Shown: positions 11,160-23,150, counted from the stretch's first letter. The stretch: 64,000 nt of DNA from Anodontia alba (GCA_964016985.1 OZ024830.1:16644419-16708418); one strand, 5' to 3'. Notes: generated by a model from the letters alone, not told the origin. Program-made: numbers and translations.

Positions 11160-13965
11160 ATCTTGTGCGGTCCAACTTTAAGGAATATTTTGATGAAATG
11201 TCATAGCAGTGTGTTTGAAGTCAAGACATACAAAAATGGTTGCTCTCCCTTTCTTAGTTCTGCCCTTACAGCCTATCCTTGCCATAACCAGGTAACCATA
11301 AGGAATACAGGGGTCATGTTAGAGCTTTCAGAGAGGGAGTTTTGTGATGATTTCAGGATTTCTTTTCACTTCTCCCTCAGCTCAAGATATGGAGGTTAGT
11401 CAGCTTAGAGAATTTTTCTCCCAAATTGCCCTCTGTGATGACCCCTGTAAAATTTTGATAAAACGTCATAGCAATGTGTATGAGGTCAAGATGGTGTGTC
11501 ATATTAAAAAATGGTTGCACTCCCTTTCTTACTTGCTGAGTTACTGCCCTTTGATTAGTATTTTACAGACTATCTTTGTGCACATCATAACTCGGTAACC
11601 ATATGGAATATCTTTATAAACTTTGTAGCAATTTATGTGAGGTCAAGGCGGCATGTCACGTGCAAAAATGTTTGCTCTCTCTTTCTTTCTGAGTTACTTG
11701 TCTTTGGTTAGACTTTTTTACCATACTTTCCTTACGCGTGCCATAGCTAGGTAACCATATGGAATATTTTGATAAAACTTTATAGCAATAGGTATGAGGC
11801 AGAGGTTTAGACTTTGTGTTGCATACAAAAAAGCTTGCTCTCCCTTACTAAATTTCGGAGTTAACTTCCCATTGATGAAATTTTAGTCTGACCATGTGCA
11901 TACCATAAGTAGTTAACCATATGGAATATCTTGATAAAACTTTTTAGCAATGTGTATGAGATTAAGGCAGTGTGTCGAGTACAAAAAAAGATTCCTGCTC
12001 TCCCTTTCTCAGTTTCTGAGTAAGTTCCCTTTGATGAAATTTTAGACTGACTTTGTGTATACCATAAGTAGGTAACCATATGAAGTATCTCTATGAAACT
12101 TTATAGCAATGCGTATGAGGCTTAGACTGTGTGTCACATACAAAAAAAGATTGCTCTCCCTTACTAAATTTCTGAGTCACATCCCGTTCATGAAATTTTA
12201 GACTGACCTTGTGCATACCATAAGTAGGTAGCCCTATGGAATATCTTTAAGACTTAATAGCAGTGTGTATGAGATGAAGACGGTGTGTCAAGTACAAAAA
12301 AGATTGCTGCTGTCCCTTTCTCATTGTCTGATTAACTTCCCTTTGATGGAACTTTAGACTGATCTTGTGCATACCATAAGTTGGTAACCATATGGAATCT
12401 CACTTGCCTTTGTTGAGTTTTTTTAATCACCCTATCCTTATACATGCGATAACTAGGTAACCATATAGAATATATTGATTAACTTTTGTATGAGGTCAAG
12501 ACAGTGAAGACAGTATGTTACATGCAAAAATGATCATGCTCCCTTTCTTTACAAGGCATATCCTTGTGCCTACCATGTGTAGGTTACTGTATGAAATATC
12601 TTGATGGATCATTATAGCAATAATTATGAGGTTAAGAGGGAGTGTTGCATATAAAACAAATATTGCTCTCCCTTTCTCAGTTTCTAAGTTACTTCCCTTT
12701 GAAGAAATTTCGTCTGACCTTGTGGATACCATAAGTAGGTAACTATATGAAATATCTTGATGAAACTTTAACGCAGTGTGTATGAGGTTAAGACCATGTG
12801 TTGCCTACAAAATGACTGCTCACCCTTTCTTATTTTCTGAGTTACTTTCCCTTGTTTTCATTTTTTTAGACTATCCTTGTGCACACCATAACTGTAACTG
12901 TATGAGATATCTTGATAAAGCTTTATAGCAATGTATATGAGGACAAGATAGTATGTTGCGTGCAAAAGTGATCACACTCCCTTTCTTTGATTAAAGATTT
13001 GACTGACCTTGTGCCTGTCATATGTAGGTTACTTTATGAAGCATCTTGGTGGATCATTTTACATAGCAATACTTATGAGGTTAAGAGGAATTGTTGCATA
13101 CAAAAAGAACATTGCTCTCCTTTGCTTGGTTTCTGAGGTACTTCTCCTTTGGATTAGTTTGTTGTTGTTTTTTCAGACTGTCCTTGTGAATACCATAACT
13201 GTAACTGTATGCAATATCTTGATGGAGCTTTATAGCAATGTATATGAGGTCCAGACAGCATGTTGCATACAAAAGTAATTGATTTCCCTTTTTACTTTCT
13301 GAGTTACTTCGCTTTGATTAAATTTTTATCTGACTTTAGGGTCCCTTTATTAGGTTACCATACAGAATATCTTTATGAAACTTTATAGCAATATGTATGA
13401 GGTTAAGAGGCTGTGTTGTGTACAAAAAGTTTACTCTCCCACTCTCAATTTCAGAATTACTTCCCTTTGATGAAATTTTTGACTGGCCTTATGGGTACAA
13501 TAAATAGGTAACCATATGGAATATCTTGATGAAAGTTTATATTAATGTGTATAAGGTTATAACATTGTGTCCATGTCGCATACAAAAAAGTTTGGTCTCC
13601 CTTTTTTTGTTTCCAAGTTATTTCCCTTTGATTTTTTTTCACACTATCCTTATGTGTGCCATAAGGAGGTAACTATAAGGAATTTCTTGATGAAACTTGA
13701 TAGCAGTGTGTATGAGGTCAAGACAGTATGTTGCATACAAAAAAGAGTGCTCTCTCTTTCTCAGTTTCTGAGTCACTTTCCTTTGATTAGTTTTTTTCCA
13801 TACTATCTATATGCATGCCATAACTAGGTAGTCATATGGAGTATCTTGATGAAACTTTATAGCAATGTTTATGAGGTTCAGACAATCTGTCACCTATAAA
13901 AAGATTGCTCTCCCTAAGGACCCTTTCTTAGTTTTTGAGTTGACGATTGTTCTTCACGCCATAAC
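11160..13965 (+). repeat. Diverged satellite-like array, ~157-bp period, ~18 units
   Basis: Each unit contains GGTAACCATATGGAATATC, CTTTATAGCAATGTGTATGA, a GCATACAAAAA block, TTGCTCTCCCTTTCT and ATTTTAGACTGACCTTGTGC, in that order. The GGTAACCATATGG block recurs near 11291, 11596, 11750, 11913, 12071, 12228, 12383, 12455, 12581, 12738, 12895, 13026, 13198, 13352, 13507, 13667 and 13827. Most spacings are 154-163 bp. Divergence between units is substantial. All open frames here are by-products of the repeats. Confidence 0.88.
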
Positions 13966-15020
13966 TGGTAACAATGGCAAAATAACAAAGGTACATTTGT
14001 AAAAAGTCCACATATTTCTTGCCTTTGTCCTGCTATATAGATGGGGGTTACCCATGTAAAATGGTAAAAGGGCGCATATTGCCCTGCCTGGTGGTGCTCT
14101 TGTTCTGCTTCTGTCGTAGCCTATGCCATCCATCAGCTAATTGAATTTTTACAAATAACAAAGGTCAAGGTCATTCACTGACCTTTTCCTGGTTGCCTCA
14201 GATTCTGTATTATTAACTTCCTTTGCTCTGAAATTGCTAGGTTGATTGAAGCAAATTACACGTGGAGCTTCTAGATGGTATGGGAAAAAGAAGGAACTGG
14301 GTCATATAACCAAGATGGCTTCCATGCCCCCATATTGTAAAAACCCTTAGAAAAACTTCTGATTATGACCTTGAAACGTGGTATAGTCATAGTTTGTTCA
14401 AGTGATGACCTTTAATTGGCCTTAACCTTTATTATGTCAAGCTCAGCTGGTCACTTTGGCTTTGGATTTGGAATAAGGGCCAAACAGTGGGTTAGCTCAC
14501 TTTAGCCTTTGGCTCACTGGTTATTGAGTGGTTAGCGTATAGTATGGGTAGGCAGTGTTGTAATGTGTCTTCTGTCTGTCAACCTTTTGACACGTCTTCC
14601 CTCTGATACAGAAAGGCCAAATGAAGTCAGTTTCATGTGGAGCCTCCATGGGATCTTGGAATAAATATTTGTTCAAATGGTCCAGGTCACTTGACCAAGA
14701 TTGAAGAAGGCAACCATGATCATTAATGGTTAAATCCTTTCAAAAATCTTTTCCAGAACTCCCTATGCACTCAAGTGAGCAGCTAAGGATGATTGGTCCT
14801 CTGGTTCTATATAATCTATACATTTTGCTTACAAAGCTTCCAGATCTGTGATATTCAAAACCATATATTAAAGAATGACACAGTAAATAGTTCTTCAGTT
14901 TCATTGATCAATGCTTAATCAATCATCAGTCATTTTCACAGGCTGATGATAAGCCAGAAGGTTTTAGCATAGTCCAACCACAACAGTAAACCTTCACATT
15001 TTGGCTCATAATCATTTATA
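13966..15020. repeat. Dispersed repeat tract without genes
   Basis: Two related pieces (about 14230-14370 and 14590-14770) share GTGGAGC(T/C)TC, ACCAAGAT and GGTTAAA/GTAAAAACCC blocks with 10840-10960. They resemble single, decayed core units of the array families. A GGGCGCATATTGCCCT hairpin lies near 14071-14086. No coding sequence was seen. Confidence 0.45.
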
Positions 15021-15026
15021 TTTCAG

Positions 15027-15126
15027 GATTGGTGTAATACAAAAGGGGGACAGAAGACTCACCATCAGTGGTCAGGACATTCGACTAGGTGAATCAGATT
15101 CTACAACATTCCTGGCAGAGAATTAA
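15027..15126 (+). CDS. Possible orphan terminal exon, 32 codons to a stop (speculative)
   Basis: An acceptor TATATTTCAG is followed by a 33-codon open stretch ending in TAA, after one leading base (so phase 1 entry). The predicted peptide is polar (IGVIQKGDRRLTISGQDIRL near its start) and looks more protein-like than surrounding DNA. A GTGAAT at 15090 could instead act as a donor. No upstream exon was found in the window and the family is not recognised. This could be a chance frame. Confidence 0.15.
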
Positions 15127-15906
15127 ACTTGAGATGGAGCTTGATGTAGCAGACACTGTTATGGCCAATAGTGGGATTTACCTCCTCAGACAGCGGGTGG
15201 AATTGGTATCACATTGAGCGGTAAGGGTCTCCGTACAACTTATTTAGGTCTGCTGTATTAAGCAGATGAGGCACATGGTTCAGTTTTTATTCCCGCCCCC
15301 TTTTCCAGGCATTTGTCTATCAATATTTATGTCGACCATAATGCTCACTTACAATGAACACTGATTTTCATGGCTGATTCAAACTCGTTCTTTAGTCCCA
15401 AAGACAATATTACAGTAGCTCCAGATAACAAATATTCAGGGATAATTCAAGGAGATTTTTCTTATATTTTATTATGTAAATGTATGTTGTGTGTTTTCTT
15501 ATCAGAATTTCCTCGACACACAACATACCTTTATTTTATAGAAGAGCCAAAGATATCCCTAAGTCATACCCATTATGCCTCCTTGCCCAATAATGGGTGT
15601 GTCAGGTTTGTTTTATTTGTTGTAAGTTTTACAAAAGCTTTTGTATTTCAAGCAAACAATGAAGGCACTTGTCAAACGCTGTGTTCTTTGGCATCTTTTG
15701 TGGGCCTGCTTTGTTTGCCAGTGCCTCATTTTGGGGTTTCCGATCAAAACTGGGTTAAATGAAACAAATTTCAATACATAATTGCATACAGTTTGGATTC
15801 TTGGACAGACTATTAAGATTAATGATCAGTTTTAGCATAAAGTTTTTCAACCATCTAATGGAACATTCATATAGAGATAAAATAGTATATTGTTGGAAAT
15901 AAAGTT
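15127..15906. other. Non-coding stretch, nothing recognised
   Basis: A 130-codon open frame (15370-15762) has no recognisable domain and no good splice or promoter context. It includes a small GTATGTTGTGTG/CACACAACATAC inverted repeat near 15483-15525. Confidence 0.4.
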
Positions 15907-15915
15907 CTACAAAAT

Positions 15916-16192
15916 GCTGGCCTTGGTAGCTCAGTTGGACTAGCGCCTGATAAGTGATCAGACCATAGATTCGATCCTGGCCAGGTCTGGCAAAATTCTG
16001 TAATATTTTCTATAGTCATTATCTTCCTTCCTCTGATTCAAGATTGACATTTGTTAGTTTCTGACAAAAGACTGTGCATGGGATAATGGATAACATAGAA
16101 GCCTGTCCAGGAAAAATGTAGTTTAATAAATTGACAAGCTCCACATGACCTGAATTATATTGACTGGGATGTGAAAATGCTAACAAACCAAC
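15916..16192 (+). mobile_element. tRNA-derived SINE, older relative of family A
   Basis: The head is GGCCTTGGTAGCTCAGTTGG (A box) with B box GATTCGATCCTGG. The body keeps TGATTCAAGA, GTTTCTGACAAAAGA and TATTGACTGGGATGTG blocks of family A in decayed form. A 9-bp direct repeat CTACAAAAT (15907-15915, 16193-16201) fits a target duplication. Confidence 0.8.
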
Positions 16193-16429
16193 CTACAAAA
16201 TTCTTTGTTTGATTTGATTGGGAAAATAGTGTATTTCAAGCAAAACAATAATTTTTCAGATGCTGAAAACACCACACTCTAAATATTCAAACTAGTATCT
16301 TTCAGAAACTGAAGAAGAAATACTTATAAACCTCTTTATAACTTTGTCCTGATAACACTGTTTTATGATGGGTCTAAAATATGTCTGGATTATATGGAAA
16401 AATAGTTAAAGATGGTCAAATTTATCTAT

Positions 16430-16530
16430 ACAGTCTGTACATTTTTGTTTAGATATACAAATGTACATGTACATGTAATACAATTGTTTAACTAACATGG
16501 TTTTTGCTTTGGACCCCAACAGTAGTGTTT
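16430..16530. repeat. Dispersed repeat fragment related to 47040-47145
   Basis: TTTTTGTTTAGATAT and TGTTTAACTAACATGGTTT blocks are shared with the segment that precedes the (AT)n tract in the KDZ gene intron. Non-coding. Confidence 0.45.
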
Positions 16531-16703
16531 TTAAGATGATTTCTTCCTGTGGGCAGATTTTGTTATGATAGTTAAGTCAGACCTGTGTGCTATACTTATA
16601 AAGTAATGTGCAGGGCCCAGTTCTTCAAAGCCTCATTGGCTAAACAAACTCATTAGTGGTTAAAACATTAACTGTTCTAGCAAATACTACATCAAATGTA
16701 TTT

Positions 16704-17060
16704 TTATGCCCCTGTCATCAATGTGATGCCTGGGGCATATAGTTTTTCAGGTTTTCCTTACACGAGTCTGTGCAGTTTTGCATATATATTGCTACATGTA
16801 TGCTGTAGTTGCGGTCATGGTACCTAAGCCATAATTCAAACTCATAAATCCGTAAACGAATGACGAATCAGAATATTCAGATCAACAGACATGGACCTAG
16901 AATAAAGGTTGTAATCAGGTGTCCGCGGATAGTAAGCATTACTTGATAAACAAGCTTCGCCCACCATGCCCATAGGCCTGACCGAAGGAAATGTCGGTAG
17001 AAGCATATGTCCAGGATTTGTGAAGTCTACTTATGATGATAGCTCATTGCAAAATGCTTG
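16704..17060. repeat. Hairpin-led dispersed element fragment
   Basis: A hairpin at 16704-16740 pairs TATGCCCC with GGGGCATA and CATCA with TGATG. It is followed by a GTTTTTCAGGTTTTCC segment. The hairpin start matches the plan of other array-bearing elements here, but no multi-unit array follows. Confidence 0.5.
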
Positions 17061-17063
17061 TTA

Positions 17064-18890
17064 GCTCACCTGTGAGCTATTGTGATTAGTTAATGTTTGT
17101 CGTGCAGCATCAACAATTTGCTTTAAAAGCCTACTCCTACACCCCAGGGCCAGTTGACTCGAAACTTGGATGGAAGCTTCGGGGTGACTTGTAGATTGAA
17201 AAATAGCTAAATTTTTCTGATCCAAAAACCAAAATGGCATCTATGGCGGCCATCTTGAAAATCAATTTTTTGCTTCTCCTGAACCAAATGGCCAATTGAT
17301 TTGAAACCTGGTAGGAAACAGCTGGGTGACTTATAGATAAAAAAAACTAAAGCAGTACTGATTGGAAATCCAAGATGGCTGCCATGGCCATCATCTTGAA
17401 AATCCATTTTTCGCTTCTTCTCCTAAATGAAAAGGCCAATGGACTTGAAAAATGGTAGGAATCATCAGGGTGCTTTGTAGATCAAAATGGCTAAAAGTCG
17501 GTCATTTCAAAATTTTAAGATAGCCACCATAGCAATCATCTCAAAAATCTATTTTTCCCTTCTCCTGAATCAAAAGGCTAGTTGACTTGAAACTTAGTAG
17601 CAAACATTAGGTTTGACTTTTAGATCATTCTGTTTGGAAATCCAAGATGGCCATCATGGCAGTCATCTTGAAAATTTATTGTCACTTCTCCTGAACTGAA
17701 AGGCCATTTGACATAATACTTGGTAGGAAGCATCAGGGTGACTTGTAGATAAAAAATAGCTTTAATCATTTTGGTCAGAAATCCAAAGCGGCTGCTGTCA
17801 TGAAAATCTATTATTTGCTTCTCCTGAACCGAAAGACCAGTTGACTCAATACTTGGTAGGAAGCATCAGGGTGACTTGTAGATCAAAAATAGCTAAATCA
17901 TTCTGATCAGAAATCCAAGATGGCCGTCATCTTGAAAATCTATTTTCCGCTTCTGCTCCTGAACTTAAAGGCCAATCAACTTGAAACTTGGTTGGAAGCA
18001 TCGGGGTGACTGGTAGATAAAAAATAGCTAAAATTGTTCCCATCTGAAACCTAAGATGGGTCATGGACGGCATCTTGAAAATCCATTTTTCACTTCATTT
18101 CCTGACTTAAAAGGCCAACTGACGAAACTTGATCGGAAGCATTAAAGCTACTTGTAGATAAAAAAAAGCTAAAATTGTTCCCATGGGAAATCCAAGATGG
18201 TTGCCATAGTCGCCATCTTGAAAATCTATTTTTCACTTCTCCTGAAAAAAAGGCCAGTTGACTTGAAACTTGGTAGGAAGCATCTGGGTGACCAGTAGAT
18301 CAAAAATAACAAAAATCCATGTGATTGGAAATCCCAAGATGGCTGCCATCTTGAAAATCTGTTTTTCGCTTCTCCTCCTGAACAAAAATGCCAGTTGACT
18401 CGAAACTTGGTAGGAAGCAACAGGGCGACTTGATAAAAAAAGCTAAAATCAGCCCAAGCAGAAATCAAGATGGCCGCCATTGATGCTATCTTTGAAATAT
18501 ATATTTTCTGCCTCTTTTCCTGAACTGTAAGGCCAGTTGACTGGAAACTTGGTAGAAAGCATCAGGGTGGCTTGTAGATAAAAAATAGCTAAAATCATTC
18601 AGATGGGACATCCAAGATAGGTGCCATGGCCACTTTCTTAGAATTTTGTTTGGCACTTCTTCTCCTTAACTGAAAGGCCAATTTACTCAAAACTTAGTAG
18701 GAAGTATCTGGATGACTTGTAGATCAAAAATAGCTGAATTTGTTCTGATTGAAATCCAATATGGGCTCCACAGTCACCGTCCTGAAAATTTACTTTGAAC
18801 TTCTGAACAGAAAGGCCAATTGAATCGACACTTGATAGGAATATCAGGATGACTTGTAGATCAAAAATAGCTAAAATCATTTGAAACTTG
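17064..18890 (-). repeat. Tandem array, ~140-bp period, ~13 units, YY1-like motifs
   Basis: It starts with an AGCTCACCTGTGAGCT palindrome. Units carry AAAGGCCAGTTGACTTGAAA, CTTGGTAGGAAGCATCAGGG, TGACTTGTAGATCAAAAATA and an inverted pair AAGATGGC/GCCATCTT. The GGCCAGTTGAC block recurs near 17150, 17287, 17431, 17574, 17700, 17836, 17969, 18110, 18250, 18390, 18531, 18673 and 18811. The right end runs into the (AT)n tract. Several open frames over it are repeat by-products. Orientation is arbitrary. Confidence 0.88.
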
Positions 18891-18897
18891 AAAAAAC

Positions 18898-18962
<65 letters not shown>
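18898..18962. repeat. (AT)n microsatellite
   Basis: About 32 uninterrupted AT dinucleotides directly follow the last unit of the 140-bp array and may have replaced its terminal hairpin. Confidence 0.97.
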
Positions 18963-18964
<2 letters not shown>

Positions 18965-19316
18965 CAAGTATCTGTTAAAAAATGTTTTTGAAAACCAGAC
19001 TGAAATTTGTATCACAGTTTCTTTTCATCAATCATGATAAGTTTTAATCTGATCATATAGCACTCTTTCAAAAACTAAATTGAAACAGTATTCAAAATTG
19101 GCACAGTCCAACATTTTTCCAGTTCAGTTAAATCATTATTTTTAAAAAGAGGAGTAACTCTAACGGACTTCTCGTCATCAGACCCAAAACCTTGCATCAA
19201 AGACAAATTCATGATAGTGACAAAGGACAAGTAATAATGAGCTACTGGCTCTCGCAAATCTCACTGGTATGCCATCCAGACGTTTAGCCTTTTATAGCAT
19301 GTAGCCTGCTATCATA

Positions 19317-19495
19317 TACATTGGAACCTCGATAATTCAAAGTCTAAGGGACCAAACAGTTTTGTTTGAATTATTGAGACTTTGAATAATTAAGAGTTAA
19401 AATCCATACATATATTCAAGCCGGGATTTCAAAATGATTTTGAATTATTGAGAATTTTGAATTATTGGAGTTTGAATTACAGAGGTTCTACTGTA
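19317..19495. mobile_element. pogo/Tigger-like MITE with TA flanks
   Basis: The left end CATTGGAACCTCGATAATTC pairs with the right end GAATTACAGAGGTTCTACTG, each next to a TA dinucleotide. The CAGT(A/T)GAACCTC end sequence is characteristic of pogo/Tigger-group Tc1-mariner elements. The interior is AT-rich repeats of GAATTATTGAGA. No transposase is encoded. Confidence 0.75.
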
Positions 19496-19502
19496 TATAA
19501 TA

Positions 19503-20276
19503 AATGCACCAGATCATCTTTGGCCCACAATCAGGCCTGGCATAATGCTCGACAGAATTCTTGTATTGAAACTTTGCACAGGGTTTTACAGGAAAATATC
19601 TTTCCTTGTGGCCGACCATAAAAAATACTTGGTTTGCTGTGTTCCTACCTACTCACCAAAATGGGCCCAACCTAAATCATTTTATTGCCATTCTGAGAAA
19701 GTTTTGGTATGCTTCACATACAGCTGTAGTTTCCAGTACCATTATTTGTTTATATATTTTTTTTTTATTTTTCAGATTTGTGACAGTGACTTTATGGTGA
19801 AGTCTCAGTAGATATATAGAGGGCAGATATAATGTAGCTCATTGGAGGCTATAACATGGCAAATAAGACTCATCTATCCAGAATATTGTTCGAAGAGAAA
19901 TCCCTATACAAATGTGATAGTTGTGAAACTTAAGTTTTACATCTGTGGGAAAACAACTGATTGCAGCCATAAAACACATAAAATTGTGACTATGAGATAA
20001 GCAATTCTTGAAGAATAATACATGTATACTGAAATGAACCAGGAATATGTAACTAGAAATGTGTTATAAGAAAACTTGCTACAGCTAAGTGACTGGGGTA
20101 GGCTTCAATCATCCCTATGTTTTTTATGTTTATAAAATAGAGTCTTATCATTCTGATCAGAGCTTTAGCTATACATGCAAGATGAAGATCCTTGACTGTA
20201 CACAGAAGTTGAAGGAAGATTGTGTTTGGACCCTTACATTAACCTGAGTATCTTGAAAACTAGGTGTTCAATGTTA
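19503..20276. other. Non-coding stretch, nothing recognised
   Basis: Two overlapping open frames near 19545-19811 are hydrophobic in their second halves because of a T-rich run and show no domain. No repeats with clear edges were seen. Confidence 0.4.
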
Positions 20277-20280
20277 TTAA

Positions 20281-20791
20281 AGGGGAACACAACCATAAAG
20301 CATGTTGTGCTGCAAAGTAAAGAGCTTACAAACCATGAACTGTGATATAGATTTGATAAAAATCGGACAAGAATTAAGGAAGTTATGGACAAAAGAATAT
20401 TTTAACATTGATGGTATGGGTGCCAACATTTTGAATATTTAATGAGGTGTCCAAAAATTTAAAAATGTATTTTAAAAGTTGTTCTTCTTACAAATTTGGA
20501 TTACTTCGGGGGAAGTGATTGCTTGTCTCTATAATTAAGGATACGTTAAATACCAGCAAAATGATCTTAAAGACCCATTATAATTATGTTTTTATATACA
20601 TTGTATTTTATTTGGACTGTATGATGTCACAAAGCCTAAAATATGGCTGCATCCTTGATGGGCATTTTGAATATATTCAAACCACTGTAATTTCCTAAAT
20701 TTGCGACGATTTTGATAAAAATTGCATAAAAGTAAATGGTTTGCTTAGCACTTTACTCAATCAGACACTAAGAACTTATGTTGCGTTCTCC
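20281..20791. mobile_element. ~511-bp MITE flanked by TTAA, copy 1
   Basis: The ends AGGGGAACACAAC (left) and GTTGCGTTCTCCT (right) are imperfect inverted repeats (11 of 13) and both abut TTAA (20277-20280, 20792-20795). TTAA target duplication is the hallmark of piggyBac-group elements. The inside has a recognisable block TGATGTCACAAAGCC shared with an inverted relative at 47744-48242. No coding capacity. Confidence 0.72.
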
Positions 20792-20799
20792 TTTAACTC

Positions 20800-21825
20800 T
20801 ATTAAGATACTTCATGCATAATTGGTTCTTGGGACATATTCAAACAGTTTGTGATATGCATAGGTGAGAAACTGCTAGATTGTACCCATTGGCTCTATTA
20901 AGAATACATAATATTGGCATGACCGGTTCTGATTATATCGGAGTACGAGAAAAATCCTAGGTTTGTTAATTGCCACTTATTTGGCTTTTAGTACACAAAT
21001 ATTCTGAAAGAAATGAATGATGTTCCATCCTCTAGACTTTTGGCTGGCTTTTAACGTTTAGATCAATTGTCAGATAAGGAAGATTTTGACTAAATCGTAT
21101 TTCCCCATGAAGTAGCTAGCTGTAGCTTCGAGACAAGAATTTGTAAGACATAACTTTTCATATATGACATTTAATCTTTACATTTAAAGCCAGAATGAAG
21201 ACCAGGGGATTGAACAACATAATTATTTTTTTTTTTTTTCGGACAAAGTAACTAACAAACTATTCAGTTCTCCTGTTATGTAATCAGAGCTGCACATGCC
21301 AGTGAGTTCTTCCAGAAGCCTGCCTTTGGCAGCAACAATAGGTACTGATATGTACTACAGGCATCATGAAGATGTTTTTAAAGGTTGTATTAGCTTGCAA
21401 AGGTAATAAGTATTTATATTAATTTTATCGGGTCAGAAGTAGCACCAAATATGCATTTTAGCTCACCTGAGCCTTTTGTCTCATAGGTGAGCTTATATAC
21501 TAGACAAATACAATGCAGTCATTAACAAATATCAGAGAAACCATATGAGCTGAGTCTCATGGTTGTCACTATCAGGGAAAAGTCATGGGAATTAAAAAAT
21601 TCTAGGTCAGTGAAAAGTCAGGTAATTATGAAAAAAAAGGTCAGTGAATTTTAAAATTTCCAAAAAAAAAAACAACAACAAAGAAACAGGGAAATATCAA
21701 GGATTTTTGTAATTTCAGGACAAAACAGCTCTATTAATGTGACAATTTTGAGGTTATATTGTATGGTTAAAACCATAATTAGCAATTGAAATGCATCATT
21801 AGGCCTCTCACCATTCTGGGTTCCA
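20800..21825. other. Non-coding stretch with short element edges
   Basis: An AGCTCACCTGAGCC...GGTGAGCT hairpin at about 21460-21492 matches the terminal hairpin type seen at 34434-34464. Otherwise nothing recognised. Confidence 0.4.
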
Positions 21826-21831
21826 GCGACT

Positions 21832-21985
21832 ATAGGAGTACCCAGAGATCTCCCCCCCCCCCCACCCCCCCCCCCCCCCCTTGCAGAACTTGGTATCTCA
21901 CATGTGGCCCCAGTGAGGGCCACATGCGAGATACCAAGTTCTGCAAGGGAAGGTCGGGGGTGGGGGGGTCTCTGGGTACTCCTAT
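21832..21985. repeat. Near-perfect 154-bp hairpin with poly-C/poly-G arms
   Basis: The left arm starts ATAGGAGTACCCAGAGA and continues through a C-run to CTTGCAGAACTTGGTATCTC. The right arm mirrors it (GAGATACCAAGTTCTGCAAG, G-run, TCTCTGGGTACTCCTAT). The loop is only about six bases (CAGTGA between GGCCC and GGGCC). The C-run is longer on the left. Its minus-strand G-tracts could form a G-quadruplex. The open frames on both strands are due to the repeat. Confidence 0.9.
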
Positions 21986-22239
21986 GGTTTTTGCCCATTT
22001 CCGGTTAACGGTCAGCTCAAAATAAGTGAAATAAACTTGGAAAGAGCAGTATAACTAAACCCAATCCCAGACTCTGTTGTATCCAACTTTTGAATGAGTC
22101 ATCTTAGAAAGATAACATTTGGTCATGATATTCTGATTGTGTTTGAAGTTTCCAACCATTTTAGTGACAGGTTATGCTGCTTTTCTTTTAATGACAGATT
22201 TCATAACACCCATTTTCAATTTGAGCTTTTGTTTTTCAA

Positions 22240-22700
22240 TTTTTAGCTCACTGGAGCTTAAGATTCTGGGGGAGCTTATAGGACTGACAGGCTTGTACCT
22301 ATATATTGTTCTAAGTTTGAGCAAAGTTCAACAATTTGTTCATGAGATAGGAACAGACAAACCATTTCTGGTTTTTGACAACCTGTGACCTTGAAAATAA
22401 GGTCAAGGTCCCCAAAATCTAATCAAATCTTTGATAGATTTCAATGCTGAACCAAGCTTAACAAAATGCATGGATTTGTTTGTGAGATAGGGTGCAGACA
22501 AGCCGTTTTTGGCCCAAAATTGACTGTTTTGGGGGTCTGTGCTCTTGAAACTGAGGTCAAAAGCCATCAAAACCATATGACTGTTTTCCCCCATCCTAGT
22601 GATGTAACCTTGCAAGGTCAGACTCTGTCTATAGGTTCAGGAGGTATTGTGTTTCAAACAGGCTAGGATGACTCCAAAGCAAACAGGAGCCCCGAAAAAC
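22240..22700 (+). repeat. Dispersed element with AGCTCACTGGAGCTT-type edge
   Basis: It starts TTTTTAGCTCACTGGAGCTT and carries two core-like units: GTTCAACAATTTGTTCATGAGATAGG... and AACAAAATGCATGGATTTGTTTGTGAGATAGG. These repeat with about 140-150 bp spacing and alternate with AAAATAAGGTCAAGGTC. It resembles a short, two-unit member of the hairpin/array class. Confidence 0.5.
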
Positions 22701-22844
22701 CCATGTCCAATTCCCTCTGGTGGAAGGACCCATAGCTATCTCCTCTGAATTCATATACACTATGAAGTTTAGACTTTATAGACATATTTATCTTATTAGC
22801 CTTTACAAATTTTGTGATGACAGGATTTTATATCTCGGTCAAGT

Positions 22845-23150
22845 AGCCGTCCTCGGTGGCTCAGTTGGATGCGCCGTCCGACTGGAGACCAGGAGGTCGC
22901 GGGTTCAATCCCGCCGAGGTCGGCAACATTCTTTCGTGGAGATTGATCATGAAATATTTTCTACGGTCATTCTCTCCCTTCCGCTGATTCAAGAAGGGTA
23001 GTTGTCAGTTTCTGGCGAAAGAATGTGCACAATACTGGTTAACCGCTTAGAGGACTAAGCCTGCCCAGTAAATGCGTGGTTAGGTAAACTGACCGTGCTC
23101 GACATGACCCTACTGGGTTGACTGGGCCGTAAAACCTCAACACAAACAAA
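22845..23150 (+). mobile_element. tRNA-derived SINE, family A, with target-site duplication
   Basis: The head contains GGTGGCTCAGTTGGATGC (A box) and GGTTCAATCCC (B box), and the tail is CCGTAAAACCTCAACAC. It is bounded by a perfect 13-bp direct repeat ATCTCGGTCAAGT at 22832-22844 and 23151-23163. It is very close in sequence to the copies at 6248 and 23511, so the subfamily expanded recently. Confidence 0.93.

Noticed and set aside
15370..15762. 130-codon plus-strand frame
   Set aside because: No domain or family recognised; contains an internal inverted repeat and AT-rich composition typical of non-coding DNA here.
21651..21998. Gly/Pro-rich open frames on both strands
   Set aside because: Produced by the C-run/G-run hairpin at 21832-21985, not by coding selection.
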